From Nephromyces sp. MM_2019 (taxonomy: Eukaryota > Apicomplexa > Aconoidasida > Nephromycida): DNA of 64,000 nucleotides. The notes beneath the pieces are model-generated. The model was not told where the DNA came from, did not search any database, and was given only the letters and a program-made list of their open reading frames with translations. The stretch is taken from the NCBI GenBank assembly GCA_015657535.1, contig JADHZB010001233.1:1502-65501 (forward strand), read 5' to 3'. Position numbers and translations under genes: made by a program. Every line of letters begins with the position of its first letter. The first letter of the stretch is position 1. Positions 11,570-25,050 of the stretch are shown piece by piece.

Positions 11570-14500
11570 TTTTGCAAATTGTCTTACGGTGTTTTATGTG
11601 GCTGCTCCGTTATAATAAATATGTTTATTTGTACAACACACCGTTTGTTAACACTGGATAAGCCCCAACAATTCAATGGGAAGTCTCCCGAGTCTGAAAA
11701 GATGTTTAACTAGAAACTTTTGTCAAGTCGAAGATGTTCTTCGAGTTTATTTCGACGTAGAGTTGATATTATAGTCACTGCTTTCCACCGTTACAGCCTT
11801 GAAACATCAGGTCTCTATTGTGCTAATAGATTGCATCAAAACCTGAAGAAGTGGCTTCAAAGCTGGTGGCTATTATGTAATGATAGTAGATGAACAGTGT
11901 GGTAAAATCTGCGGTTCTCTGCCATATATTAAGCTTTCCTCAAGACTCTTTCTTTGAGAACTACTTTCACAATACAATTACCTCACGTGAAACCACCTTA
12001 TCCCCAACAAAACGGGTTTTTGCGAAGTTTAGATAAAAGATCTGCGAAAGACTGCAAAAGCACGGTAAATTATAAAAGAATACTTCCTCATCTTTGATCT
12101 TGTGTGCAGTCTTTCAAACTAAATGCGTGTGCGGTTGCTAATATTGTAAGAACTTGTTAGACCATTTTTTTCCAGAGAAGATCAGAAATAGGATAAGTGT
12201 ACCTACACTGCGAATGTATACTCATAATAAAAACCAGATTTTTAAAAAGTAAACTAATCAGCTTATCCAAAGAAGGTCCTAAAAGCGCTCCATTTACAGC
12301 TTTTCGCAGTTCTTCGATGGTGTGTGCACACGCTATCCCCAGGATACATCAAAAAACCGGCATATGTCTTTTCATCTAAGCTATAAACGGTTCACAAATT
12401 AAAACAGCATCACTAGGAGAAGAATTTATACATCTTTGGTATACACTCTCAGTTCAGCACAGATGAGCACACACACTAGGCGGCGTTGAAAGCACTCTTG
12501 GGGTAGACTATGCCTCAGCCAAATAGTAGATTAGTTAAATCACTTTTACAACAAAAAAGATCCAATTGAAGATTGGCTCTAGTTTCAGGATTTAACCATA
12601 TTTTTACTTTGGTAATCTACTTTTTCTGTGTGTTTATTAGTTCAAATGATCTACTGCATTATCTATTAAAGATAGAATAATAGCAATGGAAATACTGCAA
12701 ATATTTAAGACATGAGTTTTTGCAGAGTTTGAGCTGCAATAGCAGCTCCCAGGGAACCACAAAAAGATGGTTAAATGACTCCATAAATTGCTTCAATGCC
12801 GTTTATACGAACTTTCAAAACTCTAAATACATTCAGTCCTTGTGAGTTACGCGATACGTTAAAAGTTCAACACAGAAAATCCGCTGGCTTTGGAGTTTAG
12901 AAGGAATTCTGAGGGAAAAAATGGAGGATTTTTTTAACTAAGCAGCTTTCGTGGCTTCAGCTGCAGCCTCGTTTGACTTTGCCTCCTGAAAATATAAAAA
13001 GAGATGAAGAAATAGAAAGAGATGAAGAAGTAGAAAGAGATGATGAAGAAGCAGCAGAGAGCGGTTCTGCCAAAAATAGAAATATCAAATCGAAATTGAG
13101 AGGCACTTAATACGGCCAATGATTCTGATATAAAGTGACTATATCAAAGTGCTCAGTTTTACTTGGAAAAGGACTGCTCTCCTAAACTAAGGTAAGCGGA
13201 GCACAAAGTGCTTGGGTCAAAATTAGAACAGAAGGGGCAGAAGAACGGCCCCCCCTTTATGCTAGCAGAAAAACATCAATATCTCCCAGAGAAAACTGTG
13301 ATATTCAAGCCTTGTCAAAGCGTAGCAAAGGATGATACATTCAAAAATTAACTATGTGCGTGAACTAATAGGCTTTATAGCGTCATTGGGATCCTCATAC
13401 ACATATATCAGTGCAGTTCTCACCAAAATAAACTTCGATATCTTTTTTATATCCATTGGGATTCAGCTGCCTTCCGGTGACAAACACCATAAAGCAATCA
13501 CCCATTACAAGAAAAATGTAAATCAGGGGTTTTGTGTGTGCGCATACATTCTCTCTATGATAGCATGGTGTAGAGGGCTAAACTACAAGAATATTATAAC
13601 TGACATCTTTCTTAACTGAAGAAATGAAATTTTCCCATCATGGTGTAGGCACGTATTTCAATGGAGAAGGAAATAAAAAGAGATCTGAAGTTTTTCTAAA
13701 TAAGAGCTTCGACTACTCTGTTTTTCTAATGAAAAACTGAAATAAAGGGTCAATGATAGTTTCCCAGATTATGGAAGAGGAAGGATGCACTCTCCTCATC
13801 ACCCCTCCTGTCGCTCCACCAGTAAAAAACAGAATTAAGCCCTCTCTGTACTTGATTACCTGTGCTGGCTCCAAGTGGATCGGCTTTGCAACTTTCCTGC
13901 ATACACAAAATATTTGAACAAAACCGATAAAACGGATAGAAATATAAAAAAACGCAAGACAAGCACAGGAGTTTCTCGGATAGGTAATGATAAAGATTTT
14001 GTCTTTTTCAATTTCAAGAAGAAAGCCTTCCAAAAAACTCTTTTCATTCATATTTTTTGCACAAAATGGATAAGTCTAGTTAGAAATCAATAAAGAAAAC
14101 AAAAAACCTCCAAAATACTCGTAAATAGCAAATTGCCAAGAAAAAACAGCGTCAGCATCAGAGGACACAACAAATATTGCCGTAGCTACTACAATTAGAG
14201 CCAAAAGTGAGAAAAATTTACACATTTAAAGCAGTTTTTTGCAAAAAAAAAGGTAATTTATCCTCAAAATATCGTACTGGCTTTAAAAAACAGGGATAAT
14301 TCCAAATCTGTACCACAACGGCAGCCTCTCAATTATAGCAGATTACAATGGCAACTTCACATTAAAAAAAAATCAGCATGATTCACAGCTTTATCACCGT
14401 AAGAACGCCTACCGTCTTTCCAGTAGCCCTGTTTTTGAGCACCTCATGAATTTCCAACTAACTGGCTCCAAAATACCACCTGAATATACAAAAAAAGAAA

Positions 14501-14866
14501 CATTTCATGCAGCGAAAATCCACGATTTGTATGCATGATCATAGGATGCATATATACTATGTGTGTGAAGCCCTTTTGTTTATATTTTATTCCTTTAATC
14601 ATTATGGTGAGCCTTGTAAAACTTACTATTCCACTTATTTCAAAGCTTTCAACAGATTTAACGCCAAATTTTCGTTATTTCATCATCACTAACCAGTGAG
14701 AAGGAGGATTTTTAAAGGAAGTCTAATATTAGTATAATAAAATGACTAAAATCAACAAAATGGCCTTATGCTTTGCAGGGTACTCTATATTTTCACAGGA
14801 TTATTTAGTATACTAAATACACTGCATACTTAATACATTTTATTTGTTATTTTAGAAATTTTTCAT
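11570..14866 (-). other. A-rich region, possible unidentified minus-strand gene
   Basis: The + strand is A-rich here, the signature seen over minus-strand genes elsewhere in the window. Exon-like pieces on the minus strand include 12985-12938 (pyrimidine tract, AG, then 15 codons ending EAAAEATKAA and a stop), about 13911-13875 (37 nt flanked by GCAG and GTAATC), and a piece near 13465-13420 reading LNPNGYKKDIEVYFG before a GTGAGA donor. I could not connect them in a consistent phase or assign a family. The area may hold one small gene of a few exons; nothing is certain. Confidence 0.3.
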
Positions 14867-17800
14867 TCATATTTCCTTACAAGTTGAGATAGTTTGCATT
14901 GCTAGGGATGATAGCTCTACCCAGGAAGTGTCTTGTGGCAAATTTGAAAATTTATCAGCTTTTTTAAGGAAATTTTGCAAATTTAGTATAACAGAAGGCA
15001 GAAAGTCTGCAAATGAAGAGAAAATTAAATCGCACAAACCATTAAGGCTAGTAGCAAGAATGACTCCCAGATCGATTGTGGCAGTGCTGAGGATGCAGGA
15101 GCGTGCATCACCAATAGAAAGCTGTAAAAAACGCACACAAAAAAGACAAAAGCATAAGAAATTCATCTAGCTAGTTACTAGCAGAGCAATCATTACAAAA
15201 ACTAGATTTATCGTGAAGAGTGGATTACTTGAGCTTTCAAGGTTTTCGCATGACACCACATTGGTGGAGTGATTTGTAGTACGATTAGAAGCGGGTAGCC
15301 ACGATAAGCGCCACAAAGGAAAGGGAGTTAAAAAGAGATTGTTTAGGCAAAAACAACCCACTTAATCATTCGAATTTCTTGAGATATGAAGAGGGAAAAA
15401 GGCTTTATCATTCGACTACGAGAAGAAGAAAAAAGAAAGGCTAAATTTTTCTTAAAAAACCCCTTTTTCATCTTTAGTGGGGAAAAAACTCAAAATATGA
15501 TTAACTGGTGCGTTTTATCACTTTTAAAATGAATATTTCACTATCATAGCAAGCTCTTGCTTACTATCTTCACATGTAGGAAAAGACTGCAAGAAATACA
15601 AGATATCTTGTGCAACTAGACTACACACACACAAAGCAATTCAAAGCACAAGACTTTCTATCTTCCAGCCTTTTAAAATATAGCAAAATTTGGAGGAAGG
15701 AGAATCTGCTTAGAAAATAAAATGAAACATCATAAACTTGCATCATAGAGAAGCCAAAAAAAGCATCAGAACACAGACAAATCGCCGAATATCAGCTTGC
15801 TCTAACTTCATCACGCAGATCTAAAGAAATATCTCATAAGATCGCTTATTGTAAACACAAACTGCATTTGAGGGTATTGTTCTTACAAAAATACTCCCAT
15901 TCAACTCATTTCCAGCAGATAAACTCCCTGGCAATAAACAAAAGGAAATAGCAAACACTAATCATCAAATAACACTTTCGAATCATAGCATTTACAAATT
16001 CAAACGCCAAGAAATTTAAAAAAAAAGAGTAAATTTGACTTCAACTGTATTTTCGCTTTTTTATATAAAAACTACCCTAATATCTTCAGAGAAAACAACC
16101 AAAACTAAGAAGCTCGTATAACTAACACACACATTTATCCGAGAACACACATGAAACTACCGTTCTTCTATCGCGAAAAACCACTTTAAAAAAGCTTCGG
16201 TTGATTACCACCAAACAGCGGATAATATCCTGAGGGCGGAAACAGTCTAAAATCCTAATCTGCTCAAGCTGATATTCTCTCACATCTTGTAACCTTCAAA
16301 GAAGAAACATCGAGGGTCTCTTCAATTATAGAAAAATATGCAATTTCACACTAGTTCAAGCAGGCTATATTTTGAATCAAAAAACCACACTACTTCAATA
16401 ACTCCAGATTAGATATGCAGATATATGAGAAACGCATAAGGTCAACACATAAGATCAACACACACCACAAACACACACCACAAACATACACCACAAACAA
16501 CCACGATAGACACACGCCACAAACACACACGATCAACACACACAATGTGACCGAATAAATGCGAAATTAAAGAGGCTTTAGTGACCAAAAATCAAAGCAT
16601 AATCCACTGCCTCTGCAGTCTTCATTACGAATTGTGAATCAGACTTTTTTGGTAGAAAAAAAAATTCCTCCTTCATCTTCTCTAAATGAAGATTTTTATA
16701 TGAAATAACACACAAAGCAGCAATATATACTGTATATAAACAAAAACAATAACTGAAGATGAATCTATTCATTTAATAAACCCATGCTATTAAGCATGTG
16801 TGTGCATGCTTCGGAGAAAATTTGAAATTTTATCAAACTTTTTCAATGCTATACAGCAGGAAAATCTCAGAGGAATCAGCATGAATGAATTCTTCATTTG
16901 AGAGGTATTTGCAAAGATTTTCTACATCGAGTTGGAGGTTTTCTATAGCAAACGAGTAAGAATATATGTCTCTTTAGATTATATAAAAAACGATGAAAAA
17001 GGACTTAAAAAGTCTATTTTTTGAAGCTAATGGTGGCTCAGGATTTCTCTGTGTGTTTCGGTGTATTTTCATTATAATTTTGCAGAGATGAAGAGGCGAA
17101 GATTTTACCTAGAGAGGTAATACTAGACCTTTGCTACGCTCTTCTTATTACTGTGGATTCTAACGTTTAAACAAGAAACAATACCAAACTTTTTCTACTA
17201 AAATCAACATCTGAATTTTATCCGCATGACGAATACAAACACCACTAAAAAAGTAAACTGTAAAACATGCTCTATAAATCTCAATCTGTGATGATTGAGT
17301 AATACGAAGAAAAGTGTGTGCTTTTCCCAAAAAAAAAATTTAAAAGCAAACTATACTGATGATATTGAATTTAGATAAAGCAAACTGCAATGAAGATAAA
17401 CTGTTTTCACCACTTTAAGCTACTATCCAGAAAATTCGTAAAAAAATCAACCATTAAAATGAGATGAATTATTTAAAGCACATTTATAAAATTCAAGCAA
17501 TCATCAAAAGTGCTTTAGGAAATAGTAAGTTAAATTTGGAAGAAAAAATCTTGCTTTGAAGATGGAAACCGTATTTTTTTCTACTCTTTTTATACTATAG
17601 AGTGCTCAGAGTTTCATCCATCAAAAAACCTTCATAACAGAGAGCAAGCTCGGATTAGCAGGTATGCAAAACAAAAAAAAGAGCAAAAACTGCACAAAAA
17701 ATATGTTTAAATCATCCGTAAACGCATCAATTTTCAGTGTGTTGGAAAACACAGAGTAGGTAAATCTGGAGCTTTTTCATCTAAGGATCCGAGATATCAT

Positions 17801-19650
17801 AAATTAAGATACAGAGGTTTAATTTAAAAAAGAAATTTTCGATTAATAAATAGAAGCTTCTGAAGAAGAGGATAAGAAACATATTAATGGGCAAATATTA
17901 AAGGAAAAAGCACACACAGTGAGGCTGGAGTCGAAGCTTCAAAGTGCTACTAAACCCAACAAAGAGAGAGGTGTATGTGGTTTTTAGATTGAGATAATTG
18001 CATTACCTGACAATGCCCTTAAAAGGCTCTAGCAAACAGGTGCCCTCAACACACAGAATATCACAATCAACGCGTTTGGGTGATACCCTCATCACCTACA
18101 TGGGAAACATATATTATAGTGTATAAGGATGTGTGCTATCATTTGTTATTCCTAAAAGTAACTAGCACAGAGTATAGCCAAGAAGGATGTTGACTTTAAA
18201 ATAGATTACAACATAAAATTAACTCAGCAAAAACACACATTTCAAAGTAGATGAAGAGACGCAAAATTTTCACAAAGCATTGAGACTTCCTGGGATATCA
18301 TGAGAGGCGACTCAAGTAGAAAAATCTTCAAAAACACGTTAAAAAATGAATAGAAATATGCCGTAAAAAAATGATGGATGAAGACGATATTTCTTAAAAA
18401 AAATGCACACACAAAGTACGGTACATCTAAAGTATAAACTGGTAAAAAGCATTTATGAAAAGAAGTGAATTCATTCGCAATAGATAGAGAATTTATGACG
18501 AAGCAGTAAAACCAAGCAGTACGGGATTAGGTTTTGAGGGAATTAGTCATTTTTTCTCCTTAGCCGGTAAAACCATACATTTGGAAATCTACATTTTATA
18601 CGCAAAAGGAAGCTTGCTCATGTAGCCTAACAATAGGAATAATCAAGTATGTGGATGGTTCATCAATAGACTTGATGAGAGGAATCCGGTGATGCCAAAG
18701 TAACAACACACACGTGTGTAAGTAAATTTTCTTGTTATGAAATTCTAGGCAAATCCCGATATTTCAAAAAAAGGACATAGAAAAAGGAATTCTAGTCAAC
18801 TTTCTGACAATCCAAGTTTCTTACTCTGCAGATGACGTGGGAATTCACTTCCGGCAATTGAGCCTTCACTGTCTTCCCTGATACCCAGCATATAGGCAAC
18901 TGAAGTGAAGGAATTCCACAGGAATTATACGCAAACATCTAGAAGTACACTCCAACACAAGATATACTCCAGAAACTTTTTAACTAACCATTTTCACTAC
19001 ATTATATGGCCATAAAATAGAAATATTATCCAAATATGATGAAATAAACTCTCTATACCAAAGAGTATTTTCCACAAGGCTAAAGCAAGTACAACAAAAT
19101 TCCTCAAAACTGTATTAGTTCATTATATTTGCACCAGGTTACACCCATCAGTAAGCATGTTCACAGCACTTGTCAACATTCCTCATCAAATCATCTCAAC
19201 ATGAGATTGCTGTATAATAAAATAGCTAGGAATTTTTTATGCGCGAGAAAAGAATTTGTGGCTTTGAAGAATGAGTTATGGCCTTGAAGAACTCGGACTT
19301 ATGAGGCTAATTTAATGGTACTGCGAGTGAGTTCATCCCAAAAAACTGGTATTCTAGTGCTGATGATGATATGCATATCTTCCACTCCTAGAAGTGAGAT
19401 AAACTCTGCCTGTAAACCACGATTGTCTGTTTATAATACGTTGATATAAACACATATTAGGATAAAATAAGCTTACTTTGTTATTTTTATCTTCTGAAGG
19501 AGATGCTTCCCTAAATTTGACATTCCCTAGGATTGCGGCATAGATGACGTTCCCATGTTCGAAAGTTCCCCAACCAGCTTGGTACAGGCTACTACGAGCT
19601 ATTCTTTCTCCTGGAGTGACTGTTCTCCCCACACCAGTAACGGAGTCCAT
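14867..19650 (-). CDS. CSL4: Exosome cap subunit CSL4 (EXOSC1)
   Basis: CSL4 is an S1/zinc-ribbon type cap protein of the RNA exosome, the 3'-5' RNA processing and decay machine. Five minus-strand exons join in phase: 19650-19477, 18899-18825, 18095-18007, 16293-16209 and 15121-14867. The N-terminus reads TVTPGERIARSS...GHGNVIYAAILGNV-like, matching the family's PGER...GY...LAG start. Exon 3 (CDILCVEGTCLLEPFKGIVR) and exon 4 (QDVREYQLEQIRILDCFRPQ, with DII following) match the S1 core, where the family has FRGxIRxEDVRxxE and FRPGDIV. Exon 5 begins LSIGDARSCILSTATIDLGV, again typical, and ends with a SW[VC]E-type tail. About 225 residues if exon 5 is read straight through; the usual length is about 195, and an internal intron in exon 5 (see findings) could explain the excess. 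Confidence 0.87.
16443..16546. repeat. CA-rich degenerate repeat
   Basis: Runs of CACACACCACAAA-like units with some GATCAACACA variants, in the CSL4 intron between the exons at 18007 and 16293. Low-complexity sequence with no coding signal. Confidence 0.8.
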
Positions 19651-22600
19651 TGGTAGTGGCTGCTTAATCGACTACTAGTTTAAAGTTCAAAAGTGAAGAT
19701 CTTCGCCTTTTGATCGTAGCCATGAACATCCATACAAGGGTACCACTGCGACTAAACTAGATGATGTGATAAAATGTAACATCGCCATTCATTGATGCTT
19801 TATTCTTGAATTACAAAGTACCACATCCCTCATCAAGCAGTGCAAGCGATTTAGCTCTACTACTGATAACAGCAGCAAGAATTTTCGGCCAGAAGGTACT
19901 CGAAACATGAAAGACCTGCTTATACTACATAAACGCAAACTAGGTATAAGTCAAAATAATACTTTTTCAGGATCCTGCTTTGTGAGGCAGAAATGAACTT
20001 TTAGTAGGAAGCTTCTTCTGCGCTCCGATGTGTCTGTGTGTTAGTCTGAGGTTAATATGTGATGCACTTCAAAATATTAGCCAATTGGCGTAATTACACT
20101 AAGCTAGCAACAACCAAAGGGGCCGCCAACCCGATGAACATGTTATTAGGATTTCAAAACTAAGCAGTGAATGATATTTGACTACACGGAATACAGTTGA
20201 AATCTGCAAAAACACCGGCGGTTCTAAAGTTGCAACTATATGATAAAACTAGCGATGCTTTAAGTTGGACTGACATGAGGGTTGCATCCCTTTGCTGCTT
20301 GAAAACAAGGTGTAATTTAATTATTATCATATGCTGTTCGCTCAGCCTTACCGAGACACTGGAGCAGAGGCTAGTGGCTGTGTATTAGTGAAACATTTTC
20401 GGATGAGAAGATATTATGTGTAATGTTTACTTTAGCCTACTGTACGCTTCTTAATTTGGTATATTACCAATAATCAAATTCTCATTTAATAACTCAGAAA
20501 TATAGCAAAGTGAAAGATGCTTTTTGTTTCAATTCTAAGATTATTATTCAACTGTTGTGAGAAAAGGCTGCGCATGACACTGGGATTAAAGATGGCCTTT
20601 TGCGAGTTGGGGAGGACAGATAAACTAGCAGATAAATAGGCGTATATTTATAAACAGGTGGCCGTGGAACCTCTTTTATTCGCCTTTTAGGATACTGTGA
20701 AATGTGTATAGCTTCCATGTTTGTGTGCCATCATCATAGCTTGCATATGTAGGTGTGTGTGTCATCATCCTAGCTCGTATGTGGGTGCAGCACTTCAGAT
20801 CATATATGCGGTCTGAACCTGCGCTAGTTCGCCGTGATAGATAGGTGCCGTATGACCTCGAAAGCTAAAAAAGTCGTCGGTACCTTGTTACAGGTTGCAG
20901 CGACACGAAAATTTTGAAATGGAATATCGGTGCAGCGATAATACATTACAATACCCTTTTGCATGTTTAATTACGATCTCCCATATATGAATGAATTGCA
21001 GCAAAATTTTTCTCAACTACATGCACGAGTTTGCGGAAGGGGATATCAGGAAGATGATTTTCTATCACATGCTGCTCTATAGTAATTGAAAATTTGCCAT
21101 AAAAAATCGTTTGCATTAAACGCTATTGTGAGATCTACGCTTCTAGTCTTGTTCAGCATGCCCATCGTATACTCTAGCCCTTTTTTGCTGCAGAGGGTGA
21201 TTAGAAACCGAAATTTTTTGTGTGAAATTACTATCTTCCCACGAAATTATTGCTCTAGGCATTGGCTTTGAACGGAAATGAAAGCAGTACAATTTTAGAA
21301 ACAGATATATTCAGGTGACTAGTTTTCTTGTTTCCTGATTTATTTGTTTTATAGATAATTATCGTTTTTTTTAAATGATGAGTTGTGCATATCGAAAGGT
21401 GGAAGCTTCTCAGTTTCATAACGAGGAAATTTTGATTTTGGGGAAAATGTTCGCCTCCTCGGCATATTTTAAAGAGCGGGCAGTAAGTATTTTTTTCTTT
21501 GGTATCAACTTTTAAGCGCCCCCAGAAGTTTAGCCATCTTAATATTGCCCACGAGCACTATCGCATGTATGCAAAAATGTTCAATTCACCATTAGCTATG
21601 GCTTTGTTGGCTGTAATCTTCTTGTACTACATGGAACTTTTGAAAATATCAGTATCTGCACTGTGCTTACTACAGAAATATCACCAATGCACAGGTACGC
21701 AGCAAAAATTGCAGATATTTAATACTGGCCGTGAATATACCCCTAAAAGTGTTCAGTCCAACAACAGAAACTACCAATCCTTGAATAATATTGCCAATCC
21801 ATCAAAGGGTTTTTGGATAATATACAACAAGTAATAATGTAGAATTTATATTAGTAGTCCCTACTGTTTCATGAAGGTGAGTATCTTTGTTTCACTCTAT
21901 AGGAACCAAAAATGGCTCTGGTAGCAGCATATTTTGCATTTCAGGACAAGCAAATGAACCATGTAATGCAGAAAAACAGCAGGCAGTCCAGAAAATCTCT
22001 AGCATTTAAGTAGTCCCTTTTGAATAAAGAGTTACCCTAGGAATTTCCTTTTTTGTCTTTTTTATCCTTTACAGGCATTCTTCACAATGGCCAAGACAAG
22101 AACCAGAATAAAAAGATGCACTCTTCGATGATATCCTTGACAAGGCAATTTCAGCCACGTGGTGAAATTGGCGCTTTATAAATACCCACGCTTTGGAATG
22201 ATCACCATTATATCCAACATAACACTGCATTGAGCTAAAGAATGTTACTAAGCACAAAAGATGACATGCTGGGTGTAAACCTGCAAACTTCCTCAAATGA
22301 AAAAATTGAAATTTACGTGGAAATAAAATTTGATAAAGCATCCATATATATCCTGGACCATGAGATGAACAAAAATAAGCCTCATAACCCATTTTGCACG
22401 AATATAACACCGTCACTAAAGGTTCGACAGCAGATGACTCTCAGGCAAAAGAAGCCGTAAAGAGTGAGTTTTCCTAGCTGGTGGCATATACTCGATCCTA
22501 ATCGTTTAGTAAAATCTTTTCTGGCGACAGGGCAAGCATTCCAAGTTTCTATCAAAGTGCAATGGCGCCCGCAGCCAACTGTCATTTTGCAGGAAATTCT

Positions 22601-25050
22601 ACTACACTTTGGGATAAATGCCAATCTGCGAACGCGGACTTGCATGTTGAAAAAGCAGTAACAGGAAACAATTTATTATTTCAATGCGCTTGATTACGTC
22701 TGAGCTACTTTGCTTTATAAAACGTTATTGACTCTACTTACTTTTGATTCGAAATACAGGCTATAATTGAGCATTTTTTCAACCTTCCTTGTGCCCCCTC
22801 AGGGCTAGTTAGTTTCGTATCCCCAACCATAGCAATTCTTACAAGCCAAGATTCATTATTTCAGAGAACCTCAGCGAAGCAGTCAACGGAACCATTGTGT
22901 TTTTCTGTATTAGTTCTCCCTTCACATCTGAGGCACGGTAATGTTTTTCTTACAGGATTACAATAGCACGAAGTGTCATAGCTTGCATTTTAAACTGGGG
23001 TTGCACATTCACTTTCGGAATTAAGCCATTAACTTCATTCTGAGATATATCGCGTGTTACTCCTACTACTAGGGAGCAACGCTGTTATTCGCTTACCGCA
23101 AAGTCCACCTTTCAGAGTTAGTTGTTTTCGAAGGTTCTACATCGGGTTTTGCTAAGCACAGACAGCGCCATTACGTTATTCAAATTAACCTTGTTAATGA
23201 GAGTAATAAGTTTTGGTGCTCCCGAGTTGCTTACTTGGTAACAGGGGCATCCTTCGTAAGCATATGACATATATGTGATTGAAATATTCCGAAGTTGTTA
23301 AATTTTCGTTTCTTTTTTCACGTGGTAACCCAATCACTTATGCGCTGAATCTTTGTCGCACAAGTTTATTTTATACAATCTACGCTTAATGCGTGACACT
23401 AGCTTGCTTGAAATGCATTTTATCCTCATTCAGGGTCCCCATAACCTTCGGATAGCAGTAGCGATATGCGAAAAAACACTTGTTGGAATAACAGCTGCGA
23501 GCTAGTTACGATAATTTATCAGAAGCTAGTGTGGCTGACGGAATATGTGCATGCGAGTTTCAAACCTTCGTACGAAGTGTACGGGTTCAATTGCAGCCAT
23601 AAAAGAGATGAAAGCTTCATTTAGTAGCATAGAAGTTGTGTAACTAACCAGTCTTACAATATATAGGGCTTAAGCAAGCTGCTTCTCGAACCAGATCAAC
23701 CACGGCTCACGGCTGTTTTGTGTACGTTTTTATGCAAGTGCATAACGAGAGCGGCATTGATGCATACCCTTGTGGGCTATCAGCACAGACAACTCGTTAG
23801 ACATGCAGGCAGATTCACTTGCCAGGGAACTACCCTGTGCTATTTGGTATCCCCACAAGTTACCTGCCCCCTAGATACTGTTGCGGAGCCTGAAAGCTAA
23901 ATTTCGGCTTTTGTGGCCATACTGCTCCCCGGAGATGTAGTCCCCGTAAATGTGACCCAATACAAAAATACTACCTTAAGCGCATGAGGGCGCCACTGCG
24001 GTAGGAAAGTTTATATCGTGCTATGCTCTTCACATGAAGTACCTGAACATTTTGCTTCCACTTGGTGAGTTGCTATCCCGCACCTGCGTGTCTTGGCATC
24101 CTGGCTGGCGGTCAATAGCGCCTCGTAACGAAGGTAAACCGATTGCCTACTTTAACAATACACAGTCGTTGGGTCGCAACCAGGCAAAAAAACTCGTCAG
24201 GTGATTCTCTCAAATCCTTCGAAGCATGCTCCAAAACACAAATGTTACTGCTACTGAGAGCAGAAAAGGTTAACGGTTGGTGCATGTAAACCACAGATTG
24301 TGTGCAGCAAGATACTTTCTAGGTTTATAGTCTTTGCTTTCAGTAACTCGAGCGGTGAGTCTTTCATACTTGTTTAAATTTCATCTCATGCTTACTGAAT
24401 ACTGCGCGGTTGTTCCAAAATTAGTCAGGCAGACGGTACCTTGAGTAAACGAAATGAAAAGATAGCACTCATTGTTGTGAACCTCTAAATAATACACTAT
24501 TTTTAGTAAGTTGGAATATGCTAGTAGTGGCTACATTTTAAACGACCTTATTTTACCTTGTATTTGAATTCATGCCGGATGTGTCGTAGACATGAGGTTG
24601 ACGAGGAATGTTACGAATCTGCATGCTGTTTTTTTGAGAGACGCTTGGAAGCTGCAGCTATGGTCGCCAAAACGAGTACGGGGCTCTGCTTCCGTTTAAG
24701 ATATATTGGCGGCGGCTGCTCTATCGGCTGCTTTTTATGGTACACATTTTACGTGTCCCGATTGTCTCTTGAAAGGCGGAATTTTTGATACTACTTTAAG
24801 TGTTTGTACCATTAGAAGGCCCTACCTCTAGTTCTTGTGAAAAGAAGCGGTATTGTATGAAAATTTGTTATAGCAAGGTTGAGAGATAGCCTTTTTTGTT
24901 GTTGGTGGCTATAATCCGCTAGAAAATGGCTCATTCATGGCTGATATACGAATTTTCATGGTCATTTCTCTCCATGGTCACAATTTTTTTACGTTTTGAC
25001 TTTAATTCTTTTATGATTTTATTTTCTTTTTGCAGTAACCGTTGTGCATA
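19651..25050. other. Intergenic region between CSL4 and R2, no gene seen
   Basis: About 5.4 kb between two divergently oriented genes, so both promoters should lie here. Only short ORFs (up to about 115 codons) occur, on both strands and without exon-like joining. Base composition is more balanced than in the neighbouring introns. A spacer around 23520-23600 superficially resembles a tRNA but fails on pairing. The last 60 bases before the R2 start (ending TTTTTGCAGTAACC) look like a 3' splice site, so R2 may have a 5'-UTR intron. Confidence 0.5.

Noticed and set aside
14380..14480. C-terminal exon of a quinone oxidoreductase (HEVLKNRATGKTVG)
   Set aside because: The rest of the gene would have to lie where CSL4 exon 5 and its 3' end sit; no upstream exons were found.
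23520..23600. tRNA-like segment (GGGTTCAATT with TGGCTG...CAGCCA ends)
   Set aside because: The T-stem closing pair and the D and anticodon arms do not form; only the outer six pairs match.
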